DNA of 64,000 bases, taken from assembly GCF_000002425.4 (NCBI RefSeq), contig NC_037257.1, forward strand, positions 8,638,247 to 8,702,246. Direction: 5' to 3'. Source of the DNA: Physcomitrium patens (lineage: Eukaryota > Streptophyta > Bryopsida > Funariales > Funariaceae). A model generated the notes under the pieces. That model searched no databases. It saw only the letters and a list, made by a program, of their open reading frames with translations, and was not told the DNA's origin. This document shows positions 11,592 through 24,525 of this stretch, in pieces. Every line of letters starts with the position of its first letter. Position 1 is the first letter of the stretch. The translations under genes and the position numbers were made by a program.

Positions 11592-14500
11592 CCCCGCACC
11601 AAAGACGATCGATGATTAGCTCCGAAAGGGTCAGTCATCTCGTGTACTAGCCGGATGAGAGTGCGGGGTTCAATCCTTCATATCCACAGAGTTTTGCTGC
11701 ACACTGATCTATCGAGCAAACTGAAGGTTTGAATGTGGGTACGATTGTGCGCAGTCTCTCGAAACTCCAAACCAGCAGCCGACTGATCAGGCTGCATGGT
11801 TGCTCATGGAGCAGCAACATGGTTTCGACAAACCTCCAGAGTTAGTGTTATAGCTCTAAAAGTATGGTTAAACCAGCTTTGCAGCTCGGGATTATTGTAG
11901 GATTGTAGCATCGATAGCCAGTAACCATGGTTTCAATGGCCTGGCCCTAGTGTGGTCCTCCATGTACAGCACCAGTGCCCAGCTTGCTCATTTAATCATT
12001 CCTTCTCCGCGAATTCATTCCACTGCAGGTTGTCAGTTGTGTTGCCGGTGATTTTCAACCCATTGATTGAATGCTGCCAAATTCTATGTGCATTTACTCC
12101 CACGTTGTTTCTATGCAATAGAATTTCTCATGTGCTTTGTTCCTTGAGCACCCTCTTTACTGTCGACAGTTGCTATTTGCACAGCAACACGAAAGATGTA
12201 ATCCAAGCCTTTCCTTTGGAATTCAGATGGGTATTCCTTTTTTAAGTGCCAAGACTCCACCAGCTGAAATTCACAGTAGTATTTTGTTCTATGGAAGGCT
12301 GCTCTTCTGGAAATCAAGGTTCTGGTTTGTTTGTTTGTTTCAATAAGCATACACAAAATGTGACACTTAGAATGGCCACTGCCTTAATTCAACATGCCAT
12401 AATCTCATTCTAGCAAATACTATTATGTATTATGTGCTGAATACTTGAACTGAGGAGATCAGTTCAGGAGCAAATTTGTTCACCAACATTTAGTGTTAAG
12501 CACATACCAACAGACAAGCAATATAAAACCCAAGTCTAACTAAATATATAAATACATCACAAAAAAGTGTTGCCATCATCAGAGCATGGGAAGCTTTCAA
12601 CTTCATTTCATGCCCTCCAAAAGCACACCACCACATGTGATGTGTAGAGCAAGACCATGTGCAAGTGAACAATTGATATGAATGAGCATGAAAAAGGTGA
12701 TAGATTACTGTTGTGAGTGGGAGACCCAGTCCTACCTGTTGGGTAGTGTGGTGGCTGCTAAGTCACAAGCTCATTCATGCAGTCCCTCTCTCCAGGGGAG
12801 GTTGAGATTGAAGCACAGCACAATAATAAACAGTGCCTCCATTTCTTCTGATGTTGCTGCACTCACAGTTGCAAAGAGATGTGAGATGTCTATTCAACAG
12901 AAAACTCAAAAGTTGATACTAGAGGTGGATAATTTATTGAATCCTTGAAAGTTTGTTTGCTTTTTCAAAAACTTTAACATGTACAAGGTAAATTTATAGC
13001 ATAAGTTTAAGTATTTGAAAAACGACAACTTTTTAATGGTCTAATATTCTAGTTTTAAAGTAGACATAAGAAAACCACATAAGTATACTTGTTTATTTTT
13101 ATTGATCTCTATTTGATGTATATATAATTAAGCAATTGTATAGGGCTCTATTTAGCCATCTCTTTTTCATATTATATTCCTTTCCATCCATAAATAGTCC
13201 CACCTGTTTATAAAATTACTTCTTGTTCTATTTTTATTATAAAAAAAATTCCTTTCATGTTCTTTCCCAAAGTACTTGCCCATAGTCGTAAAGGCCTTGC
13301 AGGTTCGTTTATTCAATGGAACACAAAAATCCCGCTCAGCAACATGATAGTCCATGCACAACCGGGTCCATTGTTATTTAGACTGTAAGCATTTATCATA
13401 CAATCCAGCTCCCCGTGTTAGGACAAAGGACAATAATGTGTCCATCTTCACCACTAATGCAATTGCTCTTCGCTGTTAGTGCCAAAAGAAACTTTAAAAT
13501 GTGTAAACAATAACCTTGAAACTCGGGGAAGATTGCTTCCTCCAAGAGTTCTCTGCACTCCAGAATTAGGGTTTAGGCCTTGGAGGGCGCGTTGCATGCA
13601 TGCTTTGAAGCCAATGCCGGTGATTGCATTGGATGGTAGCAGTGCAATTGATCGATTGGTAGTAGGAGCTGCTTGCCATGGCTACTCCACCGCCTCTCAA
13701 TTTCACTGGTACCGATCATCCTCTCTACTTTCATCAATTGATTGCAACGTTTTAGCAGCTTGATGATGTGCCTGTATTCAGAATTCGAGATTTAGGGTTT
13801 GTGGTACGTATTGGTGATCCATGTGAATTATTGGGGTTTAGTTCGAGGTTCAGATGGACTGTCCTTGCGTACTGGACCGCCATCTAGTGGCATGCCTACA
13901 GCTACAGTTGAGAGTGAGTCTCCGTCTCCTTCACTTGTTTTCGAGTTTTGTGTTTGTGTTTTTCAATTTTCAATATTATGGCCAATGGTTGACGGAGTTG
14001 CAAATTCATGTGAGGATGGATCGTCTTTGTAATCGGCAAGGTCGCGGTACTGATGGTATTGTGGAGATGGGGTCTAGGCAACTTGTTGCAAGTATGAGAA
14101 GGCAAGATCTCAATGCTGGATCTAATTAACCCTGAATATAACCGAAGGCTAGTGCTCAATGGACAACAGCTGAAGTCAAATTTTTTTCATGCACTTGTAA
14201 TATGTCTGGTTGTCTGGAAAGAAAAGGAAGATTTAGTAAATTTTCTGTTTGGTGAACTTAGTGTTACTGTTGTGGTGGGGTGGACTTGGGCAGGATACTG
14301 TGCAGTGCATCACCTTTTAGCCGAGATGGAAGCAGATTAGCAGCAACTTCACTAAATGCTGTAGTTATTTATGATACAGACTATGGTTGAGGAATTATTC
14401 AACTACCGGCAGTGGGTGTTGAGGTATGGCGTTCTCACCACTGGGCGAGAATTTGCTGATATTTCAAAAGCCTCAAGGACAGCAGTAGAATTTGACTCTG

Positions 14501-16061
14501 AGATTTGAAAACCGGATTATCGTTTTGTAGCAACTCCACAAGTCCCTCTCCAAATCCTCGCGGTGGTTGCGTTCTTCTCTTGATTGTAGCGTCTGTTGTA
14601 CGATATTGATTTACTTTCACGATCCTCGGATGGCGATGAGGTCCAGCAGTGTTGGTTCAGTGTTCCTCTACGTCAGGCCAGTCATTCAATTCACTGATGA
14701 TGATGAAATAGTAGGATGTCGGTTGGGGACGAGCGAAGCACACATTTTTGGTGGACGTGATCTTTTGAAAGGCACCATCTATTGGTGTCGGTTGCCAGGA
14801 ATTAATGGTGTTCAACTTGCACACATTTACTTCACCTATTGCTGCATACGTACCTGAGGTGCGGATTTCTACATACCGGTTTCTACTGCTATGGCTTGAT
14901 GTTCTTGGAACTTACTGTGTTGTAGGATCTTTCTTGTATCTCTTGTAGACGTCACTTTCGCCACCAAATGGTCATAATTCAGTTGAGTGTTGATGCTTAG
15001 AATCTGAGCTGTAATATTTTTTGCTTCAGTGTAGTGGGGCCATCTATCCCCTCCCCCCAGCTTTCATCTTATTTCTGGCTCTTGGAAGAATGTAGTGCGC
15101 GATGGAATCCTTCAGGCGGTTGTATCCCCTATGGAAGAGCAATCAGTATTTATATTAAGGCATTACTCATGAAGCATGAGTGCCACATATTCAGATTATT
15201 GTGTGTCATGCGATCTCCGTTCTCTACAATATTCTACAACAAAGGGGAATTAGAATTAATCTTTGACAAACGTCATACAATCCGTTTGGCGGGGTCGTGT
15301 GTTGTGCTGTTACCTTGTAATTAGAAGTGTCATGTTTGGGGCAGTTGTTTTGGGTGTGTTCTTATTGCGAATATCTTTAGATTTGTTTCTACCTTCTCAC
15401 CCAAAAAATTCATCCCGATTTGTTGCTCTTAACCCCCCCCCAAGCTTTAAGTCTTCTGCTTGGCGGGTTTCGGCAATGTATCAGGGGACCACGTAAGTAT
15501 TAATGAAGCTTTTTGAACAAACAAACACGCTTGTGAGTGTAAGAGCATCATCAAACCGGGTCGTGGTTGATTTTTCCTTATTTTTGTCCGAGCTTATAGA
15601 ATCGAGGTAATCTGAAATGCTTGATGGAGTCCTGCTTGATGTGATGATTATCCAGACCTACCCCCATTGGTTTGAAGCAAGATTTGGGCACCGAAGGCTG
15701 TCCATTTAAGCACGAGTACGAATTGAGAGGATTGAAGGAAATCACACATCACCAAGTTTAGGAACATGAAAAGTAATGTCGATGCTGTGTACGAATCAGG
15801 TTACATTGTGCAGGTCTTGAGGAAGCCGTTGGTATTGAGTGATCGATCGAAGTTATTCAAATCTATGACCAGAGTGTTGAAGATTGGTACCGTAACCTTC
15901 AGAATAATAACACTTGTGATTATGGCTAAATAACCTAGTGTCGAATGACGAAGGTTTTGGTGCAGGTGTGATGTGAATGCAGCAAACTAGAAATGACTTT
16001 ATTGACAGAATCAACAGTTTTGCAACCATTGAAAGGGGAACACTATCAGTGTAGGCAAAAT
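11592..16061. other. 3' UTR of GT47 gene and unresolved intergenic DNA
   Basis: About 11592-12400 is probably the 3' UTR. From 12400 to 13400 the DNA is AT-rich. From about 13450 to 15900 composition is gene-like, with telo-box-like TTAGGGTTTAGG near 13565 and many GT/AG signals, but no frame longer than about 95 codons and none with a recognisable domain (for example 13479-13763, 14567-14857 and 15034-15324). It could be a non-coding transcript or a decayed gene. Nothing here could be supported as coding. Confidence 0.4.
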
Positions 16062-16442
16062 CTAATCTCCTATAGTCCTCAATTGCAATTCTTCTCTAGC
16101 AAAATCATTAACTGCGATTGTACTCATCCCTGAGGATGTGGCGGGTACGGTTGTCCAAGCCTCAATGTCCTCTCGTTGCTTGTGCGACTCGACCTCCTTG
16201 TCTTGGTTATCATCTTTTTGTCTCCTTTCCTGCACGAAAACCACTCCCGGCTCTTCATCCACAACTTCGTATACTTTGGGTTTCCGCGACCGGTCAATGT
16301 TTTCGCGTTCAGGATTCTGGATTGACCCCATGCCGATCTCCAATGCTGCCCAACCTAGAGCAAGCCCCGCCACCCCAAGCACCGCGCTCAGCAACATGTT
16401 ACTCTTTCTTTTATCTTTAGGAATGCCCCCTTCGTTTCCCAT
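16062..16442 (-). CDS. Small unrecognised single-pass membrane protein
   Basis: A 126-residue frame on the minus strand starts at the ATG at 16440-16442; the upstream extension begins with TTG and was not used. The N-terminus is short and basic (KDKRKSN). A hydrophobic segment rich in Gly/Ala follows (about residues 17-40, containing LLSAVLGVAGLALGWAAL), then a strongly charged, Glu/Lys/Gln-rich tail (about 45-100) that looks disordered or helical. Such a layout fits a tail exposed to cytosol or stroma on an organelle or ER membrane, but no family was recognised. No intron is needed. It lies about 1.5 kb beyond the 3' end of the minus-strand SMP gene. It could be lineage-specific or a chance frame; the charge segregation favours a real protein. 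Confidence 0.45.
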   Translation of the reverse strand: MGNEGGIPKDKRKSNMLLSAVLGVAGLALGWAALEIGMGSIQNPERENIDRSRKPKVYEVVDEEPGVVFVQERRQKDDNQDKEVESHKQREDIEAWTTVPATSSGMSTIAVNDFAREELQLRTIGD

Positions 16443-17944
16443 CGCTGTGTTTTGCCAACTGTTGTCTGCAAATCTAGTTCTCTGTCGCAAATTCTACTCT
16501 GTACCTGAAAACCATAACTGATGACCCTTCTCTCTGCTGCTACAGATAGCTTACTTTTATTCTTCGTCATTCGACTCTTCGAGCCAAGTCACTGCATGTG
16601 AGTAGGTCATCGTGTACGTGTACAGCTTAGAATTAGCTCTGAATGCTTCGAATATGGCTAACCGGCAACTGGCAGGCTTCAGGAGCTTTCTGGTTACGTG
16701 TCCGTTATCGAATTTCACGCTTCAGGATCTCTCTGCAATTGGTGCTCTATCTTGTTTCCTGTACACGAAATCCAAACCTTATAATTCTGACCATTTAATA
16801 AATATATCCTCATAAAATCTATCCACTTTACTGAGGTGCTTCAGTATTCCAGGTGGGGTTTGTATGTTGAAGTGGCAGAAAATTCTACGAGCAGCTTCAA
16901 TAAAATCTTTGTATTATTCTTAGCAAAGCATCGCCTAAAATCAAACTCAAAATACTTCCCAAATCGGTGATTCTCAAGAAGATCATATCCTTGCTAAGGG
17001 TTTTGCAGATGCATTGCATTAAAGACAATGTTACTTAATATGCACTTTTAAAATGTTTCCTAAGTTGATCTATGACACATTTTCAGATCATTACAATCAG
17101 CATATGCCTTGGACACGCAAGCATTTCCATAATATGTGAGAACAATTGATATTGCCAGTATACTCCCTTGGCGTCACCACTCTCCCAGTTTGCATGGAAG
17201 CGTTCTCTGCACGCTCTAAACATAGTGCAAGCTAAAACAATTCCAACACGCTGGTAGTAATGGTAAAAATGATATTAAAAAAATCCAATGTTGAAAAAGT
17301 GGACTAGATAGCACATGAGCACTGATTCCGCAAGTTCCCACTAAGGTACTTGTACAACAAACGCTCTGCAAATAAAAATTGGCACTCCAATGTGTTGTCG
17401 GATCCTTTTAGTCCCGGAAGACCCACGCAAGGTGCACCTTTGAAGTATTGATCTCCTACGTGCTTGCACGCCAATTTCCTCACTGAAAACCAGCAAAGTG
17501 CGCGTGCGTAGAGGTGGCTATTTTGAAACCTTTCAAATGCAACTGAGAGCATGATTACATCAATTTGCTTCACTTCTCGAAGCCCAGATGATAATCACCT
17601 CTCTTAGTTTCAAATTAGTTTCATTTTCACGCCACATATTACCGCGTTCTTCGCTGAAGTGATATACTGTCATGCCAATCTGCCTGGTCCCTGATGCAAA
17701 ACATTTCCAACGATCCAAGCTGATGCAAAACTCGAAACCTGGCTGGCGTCTACCTTTCTTGAACCCTAGTTCGATGCATTGCATGAGTTTGAACATAGTT
17801 CGAATCGATGGGAGAACATCATACTAATTCTGTGATCGCACCACTACAGAAGATCAATTACAGGTTTCAAAAATGAGGTGCTTCATACGCCGATCCGCCA
17901 CTTGCATGAGAGTGTGTCAAACCATCAACTACATCTTCTAGCAT
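16443..17944. other. Promoter of the small ORF and 3' flank of the SMP gene
   Basis: Minus-strand open frames at 17304-17573 and 17560-17796 have no domain and lie where the 3' UTR of the SMP-domain gene would be. The part next to 16442 would hold the promoter of the small minus-strand ORF. Nothing else was recognised. Confidence 0.4.
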
Positions 17945-20900
17945 CTAGTGATGCAACTTTTCAACAACATTTCGGCGTCCTGCATCCAGTTTGTTTCCCA
18001 CTTTTTTCCCCAGGGATAACATCTTGGCACGGTGTGAAAGTTTTGAACCATGATCCGACTCCTTGGCTTCTCCCGAGCTGGTAGCCTGTAACAAGCATGT
18101 TAGTCACTCATACACAGGTTATATAATCCCCTATCAAACGCCCCTGGTTTAGCAATTACGATTTGTAACTGGTTTTTCGAATCCGAAATTTTTACGAAAG
18201 AACAACGAAACACAAGTGAAATCCAAAGGTCCCATTATTATTATAAAAAAGAAAAAAGAAAAAAAGAGAGAAGATTAAGAGCTATTGACTATTCCATGTT
18301 TATGTTCTTATTTCCAAGAATATGGATCACAACTCTAATATCTAATAGACTCTTTTGAGGAATGAAGTCTCAAAGATACCTTGATACGTAGGGGCTGCAT
18401 ATCGCTCTCCGAACTTGATTCCTCCGAATGTGATGCACAGTCTTTGGACTTCGCATCTGGCATCCCCATGCTTGATGCCCCTAGCTCTGAGTCTGTAATA
18501 GATCCCAAAGTCTCTCCTCTAGGACGCTCCTCGTCTGTTAACAAAGGCTTACTTCCTCTGCTAATCGATGCAGATCCTACAGCAAGTATCACGGATGCTT
18601 GCAATTGAGCAGGATCAGATAAGAGATACTTAAGATGAGGTACACTAGCAGGTCTTGGTGATGTAGGAGTGGCTATTTGAGAATATAGTTCTGAACTGGC
18701 TGATCTTCGAGGCTCTTGGTGATGCTCCAGACCAAGCGCACTGGGTTGTAATGGCGTGGCTTGCTCGTGGTGAGCACCACTTGCAGGTTTCTGTGGTTTG
18801 GATGAGCCACTAGACATAGCACTTTTAAGGTTAGAATAGGAGGCATGAGCCTTGGGAGGCTTATTTTGGCGATTACGGATGCTTTGTGAACGAGATACTG
18901 ATCGATGAATATACCTCCAAGTCTCGTCTCGTGATGGTGAACGCGTACTCTCAAAATTCTGTTTAGAGGTTTTGCGCTCAACCTCTGACGCTTGTGATAC
19001 AAAGAAGGGAAAGGGAAATTCGTCTTGAGGCCGCCAGTTATCTTTGTCAGCCACCATCCAATCAAGAAGAAAGCTTTCACAATAAGGCATGACCACGGAG
19101 TTTCTAATTTGAACCTGCCGAAATACAAGAAGTTCGTCAGAATACAAAGGGACCTGTTGAACTGAGTTGGAATGCTTAACACATCCTAATGTGCAAACAA
19201 GAGAATCAGGCAGTTGACATACTTTCCGATCAAAATCAAACTGATTTACAGCGATAAATTCGATGCGCAGCCAACTGATTGCATCGTTGATGAGCTCAGA
19301 AACAGGGTTCTCGACAGAACCGCCAATTCTAGACATATACAATTCACATGAGCCTGTAGCACCTCATACTGAAGACTGTCTGAAATCTGAGAGAATATCA
19401 CAAAGGAGATCCTTATGCTTCTCTGTTACAGATAAAGATCTAGCAATGACATGTTGTTGACTGAAATGTACCTTAATTTGTTTACAAATATATGCTCCCA
19501 AGGCAGTACTGCTAATCCGATGGTCACCAATACATGGCTCTGGCTCAAAGTTGATCTCAGGGTCTTCTTTGAATGAAAACCAAACTCGGTCTGACGGTGG
19601 AGCTCTCAACCTCAAGACAGCAGTTCCTTTAAATGACACCAATCTGATCTTCAGAGTTATGGGCACCTGTTCAGTGGAATTCAGTAATTTCAGAGAGTTG
19701 TTCAAAAGAGAAAGGGTCTGCTGAATTACAGAATAGCTTCTCTCCGGCTAACAGTTAGAATTGTCTTAGTACTTGCACATAATTCTAACTGACTTACAGA
19801 AATCACAAGTATTATGTACGTACACTATAGTAAAATGAAAACTAGCTAGACACGAGGTCACAAACCTGAGAGACTTGAACTGCGACCCGAGACATCACGG
19901 ACTTCATTGATTGCATCCACCTTCCCTTCCAACTTCCTTCATCACCTGTGAGTAGAAGCCAATGTACCTAGAGAACACATAAGTACATTTCCAAGACGTA
20001 CTTGTAAAGCTTGTAGTAATACGAGTTTCCAATAATCTTTAATATACAATATCAATAAATTCATCAGTTTAATCCATGTTCAATGTCGATTCTGTAGAGA
20101 AATTTATATTCGTCTGAATCAATGGAGCTCAGCCAAGAGTATATAGAGTAGCAGATTCTTCTCGAACATATTCAAGTGTTTCGGGCAACAAGACAGGTTG
20201 TTCAAAGATGAAACAGAGAAATATAGATAAATGAAAAATCAAGCACCTGTGCTTGAGCTAGTAGGAAGATCGGCGTGTCTGACCTCCTCCACAACAGCTG
20301 AAAAACTTGAAGAATCTGCCAAACCTAAGTCTCCTTTTATACCGGATAGAACTGCAGCTGCAGTATCGCTTTCTGAACCTGATTCGGCCAACTGAAGAGC
20401 AATTTTTTCCTGTGCGGACTGATCTCGCAAATCCAAACGCGTCTCACATGTAAGGTGACCTCCACCATGCCATTCCAAGTCTAACTCCATAGCTAAGGTC
20501 CCCTCAGCGTCTGCGGGAAGCATACGGACGGCAGTGGCAAAAGGAGGATGCTTCCCGAGGTCTAACTCCTTCACGTTGAGTGACTTAACATAGCTTGGAA
20601 TTCTTATCTTCATAATCAGTCTCTGAACATAAAACGGATTCCAAGATGAGAAACCCATGCTATGTAATGTAACCAAGAACTACTGTCCAGTAGACAGATG
20701 GTTATTTGTTCATTACGTTAACAAGAATGCCACAAAGGCTGGGACATATCCATATGCAGATTTTAATCTAGTGATAATTAAGAGACTGTTCACTTATCAA
20801 ATCTATGCGGAGATACAAGATATGTTGAGCTTGACCATAAATGACTATACACTACACGCATTTTCTTAGAATGCGATAAGAGCTTTAATAAATTAATTGT

Positions 20901-22773
20901 AATAGAAATACTCAGCAACAAACAGATCGCACTAGAGTATTACATTAGAAAAACGCACCTGAAAAAACCGATGTACAATTGCAAGCCCTCGTTTATTTTG
21001 ATTGAAGTCAAAGTAAAGCCTCGCAATAATCATATTCAGGCAAAGCACTCCTTGTTCGATCTTCTTGCCAGACCTTTCATTTTTCGATTTCTGTACCTTA
21101 TCCTGATTTGCAGGCACCTCATGACGGCAGTCCTTCTGTGTGCTTTCAGAACCGCGTTTGCTTCCTTCATTACCACTCACATCAGTTTCACTGCTTGCCA
21201 AACTTCCGAGGTGCTCAGAAGGATCACCACTGAGAATGTCGGAATCAGTAACTTCTGCACTTCCTTGAAAAAGATCGTTGGTGCCACTGTGGCTTTTGTC
21301 ACTGAGATCAGCATCTTTGTTTCTCCAGTTCTTGTTATTATGCTGTTGGGGTTCTTTTCTACGCTGAACTTCATCCATGATATCAACAAATTTTGCCTCC
21401 TTGGTGTCCCTCCCAAATGAAGCGTACCGCGTCAACTTCTTCCACATCATCCGTTTCTTGGAATGTCCTTCGACCTCCTCCTTTTGTTTCACATTCGGAC
21501 GCCTACCTTCACCTGCCCCATTGAACTTAATTAAATATGGCATGTTTACTTCAGCCAAGCGAGTATACTCCTTGTACCTCCTTTTCGTCGAGAAGGTCCA
21601 ATCGCTTTTTTCCTTACTGGCCATTGCTCGAAATGCTTCGCACCAAGCTTCCTTCGCATATCCCGTCTCTGAGAAGAATAGAAACTGATTACACCCGCGA
21701 TATAAAACACGGTCTGGATGGTGTAACTTAATTGGGAACTTCTTCCCCCTGCAATTGAAGGATATATGCACCCAAGATGCACAAAAATCAGCAGAGAACA
21801 AACACTTTTTGGAACTTAATTATGACGACCAAAAATACGCAATCAATCCTAGAAAACTACTGAATAGGAACGTAGCAATTGCAGAAGTGTATATCACTGA
21901 AGCTCAACTATTCTTCCTCAAAAGTGACCAACGGGATGTCAGTCGCATCCTGAATAAGATCTAAAAAAGAGTAAGTAAACCATAAGTAAATATGTGGCAC
22001 GAAGATAGATACCATTTTCGGCTGGGTTCTGAACTACTTGATACTGCTACGACTTTACAATCTTCGAGCAAAACTTCTTCTTCAGTCCCATCAGCTGCTC
22101 TCAAGAATAAAATTTTGCCCTTCAGATGGGCGCGTCTCCGCATTGGAGCAATCTCTAATAAATCCCCTCTCGCGCCCTCAGCCTTTCTTAAAACCTCTCT
22201 TTGGCCATCTTTGTCCTTGTCTTTTCGAGGTTGTCTCATGACTACTTTTCTTATATCGACATTAGGAAGCGGGGCTACCCATGCATTTCCCTAAGAACAT
22301 TTTCACATATTTAATATCGAACAAAACACTCGATTCCACTAGATTCAACCACATTGAAAGCCTGCATCTTAATGAGGCAAAAATAGAGCATCGGGTGTAT
22401 AGTATCCGATTAAATTAAGAAATACATACAAGAGCATGAAGATTTCCCGTCTTGTGCACATAGCAAACCCAAAAGCACCGCCAACAATTGCCACTAGTGC
22501 ACATTCCACATCTCCGAAACAGAGTGTATGTAAAGAAATATTAACCTGAAGGCTGATAGTGCCGTCTTCACAATTTACATTCAAATTCAAGTCCGAGCTT
22601 ACGGTTGTGCTTCGTCTTGACGTCACTTTCAAAAACTTGCCCAGCAAATACAGGACGAGCACAAATTCTACTAGAGCTAGACCCACGATTCCGGCGACGA
22701 AGGAAGGTAAGCACGTGAACGTGCCACAATTGGGCGTCTCTAGGTTGGTGGACATGTTATTCGACGGATCCAT
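17945..22773 (-). CDS. TEX2-like lipid-transfer protein (TM anchor, PH-like region, SMP domain)
   Basis: Eight exons in transcript order: 22773-22546, 22290-22013, 21748-20959, 20622-20247, 19945-19866, 19666-19472, 19114-18380 and 18085-17945. All borders are GT-AG and phases agree, giving about 940 residues. A transmembrane anchor lies at about 22-46 (FVAGIVGLALVEFVLVLYLL). A PH-like region spans exons 2-3 (RKW|GKKFPIKLHHPDRVLY to YAKEAWCEAFRAM). The SMP domain starts near residue 396 (GVLCLNMIIARLYFDF) and runs through IRIPSYVKSLNVKELDLG, PPSDRVWFSF and VVMPYCESF to about 690. A Ser-rich tail follows, then a basic C-terminal helix containing KMLSLGKKVGNKL, as in plant TEX2-like proteins. 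SMP domains carry lipids between the ER and apposed membranes. The last exon is short and was found by frame and motif. The ATG at 22773 gives the anchor directly. Confidence 0.92.
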
Positions 22774-24525
22774 CACGAATTCAGTACGTCAGGTCTGTCG
22801 CACAACGCAATGTCATGAAAATCCCAATGAGCCCAATATAATATATGATCAAACCCTGTACACCAACCTATCTACCGCTACCCAAAACTTGAGCCAAAAG
22901 TGGCAGTCAACTCCGTATACAATTCAGTATCCCTTACGCAATTGCAAACCGCGTTGAATTCATACATGTCAATCCAAATATGCTCCCATCACTTGTTGAA
23001 TTACCGCCTCGATCCAACCCCAACCGAAGTCAAAAAGGTAGACAACCTCCATCGTTACTAGCAGATCGAACTCGCCTAGAACTTCACCTCAAACCCATTC
23101 CATTCTCCATGATTGTTAAAATTCAAACCGAACCAATCCCACAAAAGTCCTTGCTCTACATGTCTCCGGATCACAGAGTCCACATTGACCTCGGTCTAGC
23201 ACCCGAAGTCCTCAAACCGCCAGACAAAGAGACACGAGCACGTAGCGCAAGCTAATGTCCGCTACAGGCAAAACACACCATCTACACGAGTAGGGATGGG
23301 ACAATAGGCAGGGGCCCAGCTAAAAAACACAACCCAACCCACACAACCATTACATGTACCCATCACGAAATTGTCGAAACGCTACCAAATCCAACATGGG
23401 AAGTGCTTTAGGCAGGGGTAACAAAAGTGTGCGAAAAAGCCATTCTGGCGACGGATTATAGGAAGATATCGCCCCGAGTTAGGCAGGCTATCGTCGCGTT
23501 CCGCCTCGTGTCGCCCCAGATTTTCCCCCAGGAATTCAAAAGCCTTTCAGCTATAGGAAAATTGTGCCTGCAACCCAGTTCCATTCTCTGTCTGGCTCCG
23601 CAATTCGGCAACGCCAATCGACACGCGGTGCCTCCGCTGCCTGCACACAGCCCTGCAAGCTTCCCAGGCTTCGGTCCCGTTCGCCCCTGGCCATGTGTCG
23701 CGCTTATGGGACCTCACTTTGGGCCCTAATACCGTGCCATTGCCGCCCCGAATGTGCCGCATTCCTGACCCGTCCCCGTGCTGAAGCAGATCCCGAAGCT
23801 GTCCTGACACGAGGTCAATTTCTCACGCTCTGTTGCTGAAATGAAGTTATTGTTGGAAACCAGACCTTGAATCGTGATATTTAACAAGTAATTCCAATCT
23901 AATTATGCAATAGAAGTGCTCTTGATAATGTCCATGTATGATTTTGATGCACTGAATATGATAGAACTTTTAAGGAACTGCGCCTGATGAACATTCAGGT
24001 GGAAGTTGATCACTTCGAAACCTCGCGTTGTGAATAGTTGTGTTCATGCCAATATGAGCTGTTTACAAGATATTATAAGTTGGCACGAAAACTCAGAAGT
24101 GAACGAATGAAATCGGAAATCGTAAAAAATATATAGTTGACTGGATGAAAAGAAAATGTCTAAACGAATGTATGAACCGTGGATGAACATGGATGAACGT
24201 TAGATACGAGATGGAAAACCAGAATGTGGATGAATTAAGTGAATGTATGGTGCGATAATGGATGAATGACAAGGAGAGGGGTTCCTGAAGCGGGGCAGGG
24301 GGCAGGACTAAGGAAGGTCGAAGGGGTGGCGCTGGGCTGCCCGAGGGAAGCCCAAGTGTTGTGCGAGAGGCTAGAGGGGGAAGCAGTGCCATAGCTGGGA
24401 GAGATCGCAGTTGGAAGCGAGAGGGTGATCGCTGGAGGTTCACGAGGAGAGGAGGACGACAAGGACGACGAGGAGAAGTTGCATTTGTCGCATTTCGGGG
24501 TAGGAGCCTCACCAGGTGCTTCATC
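22774..24525. promoter_or_regulatory. Shared upstream region between two divergent genes
   Basis: About 1.75 kb separates the start codon of the SMP gene (minus) from that of NDUFA5 (plus). It must hold both promoters unless an unseen gene intervenes. The 23400-23830 part is relatively GC-rich with overlapping short frames on both strands, none with a domain. No TATA box could be assigned with confidence. Confidence 0.5.
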
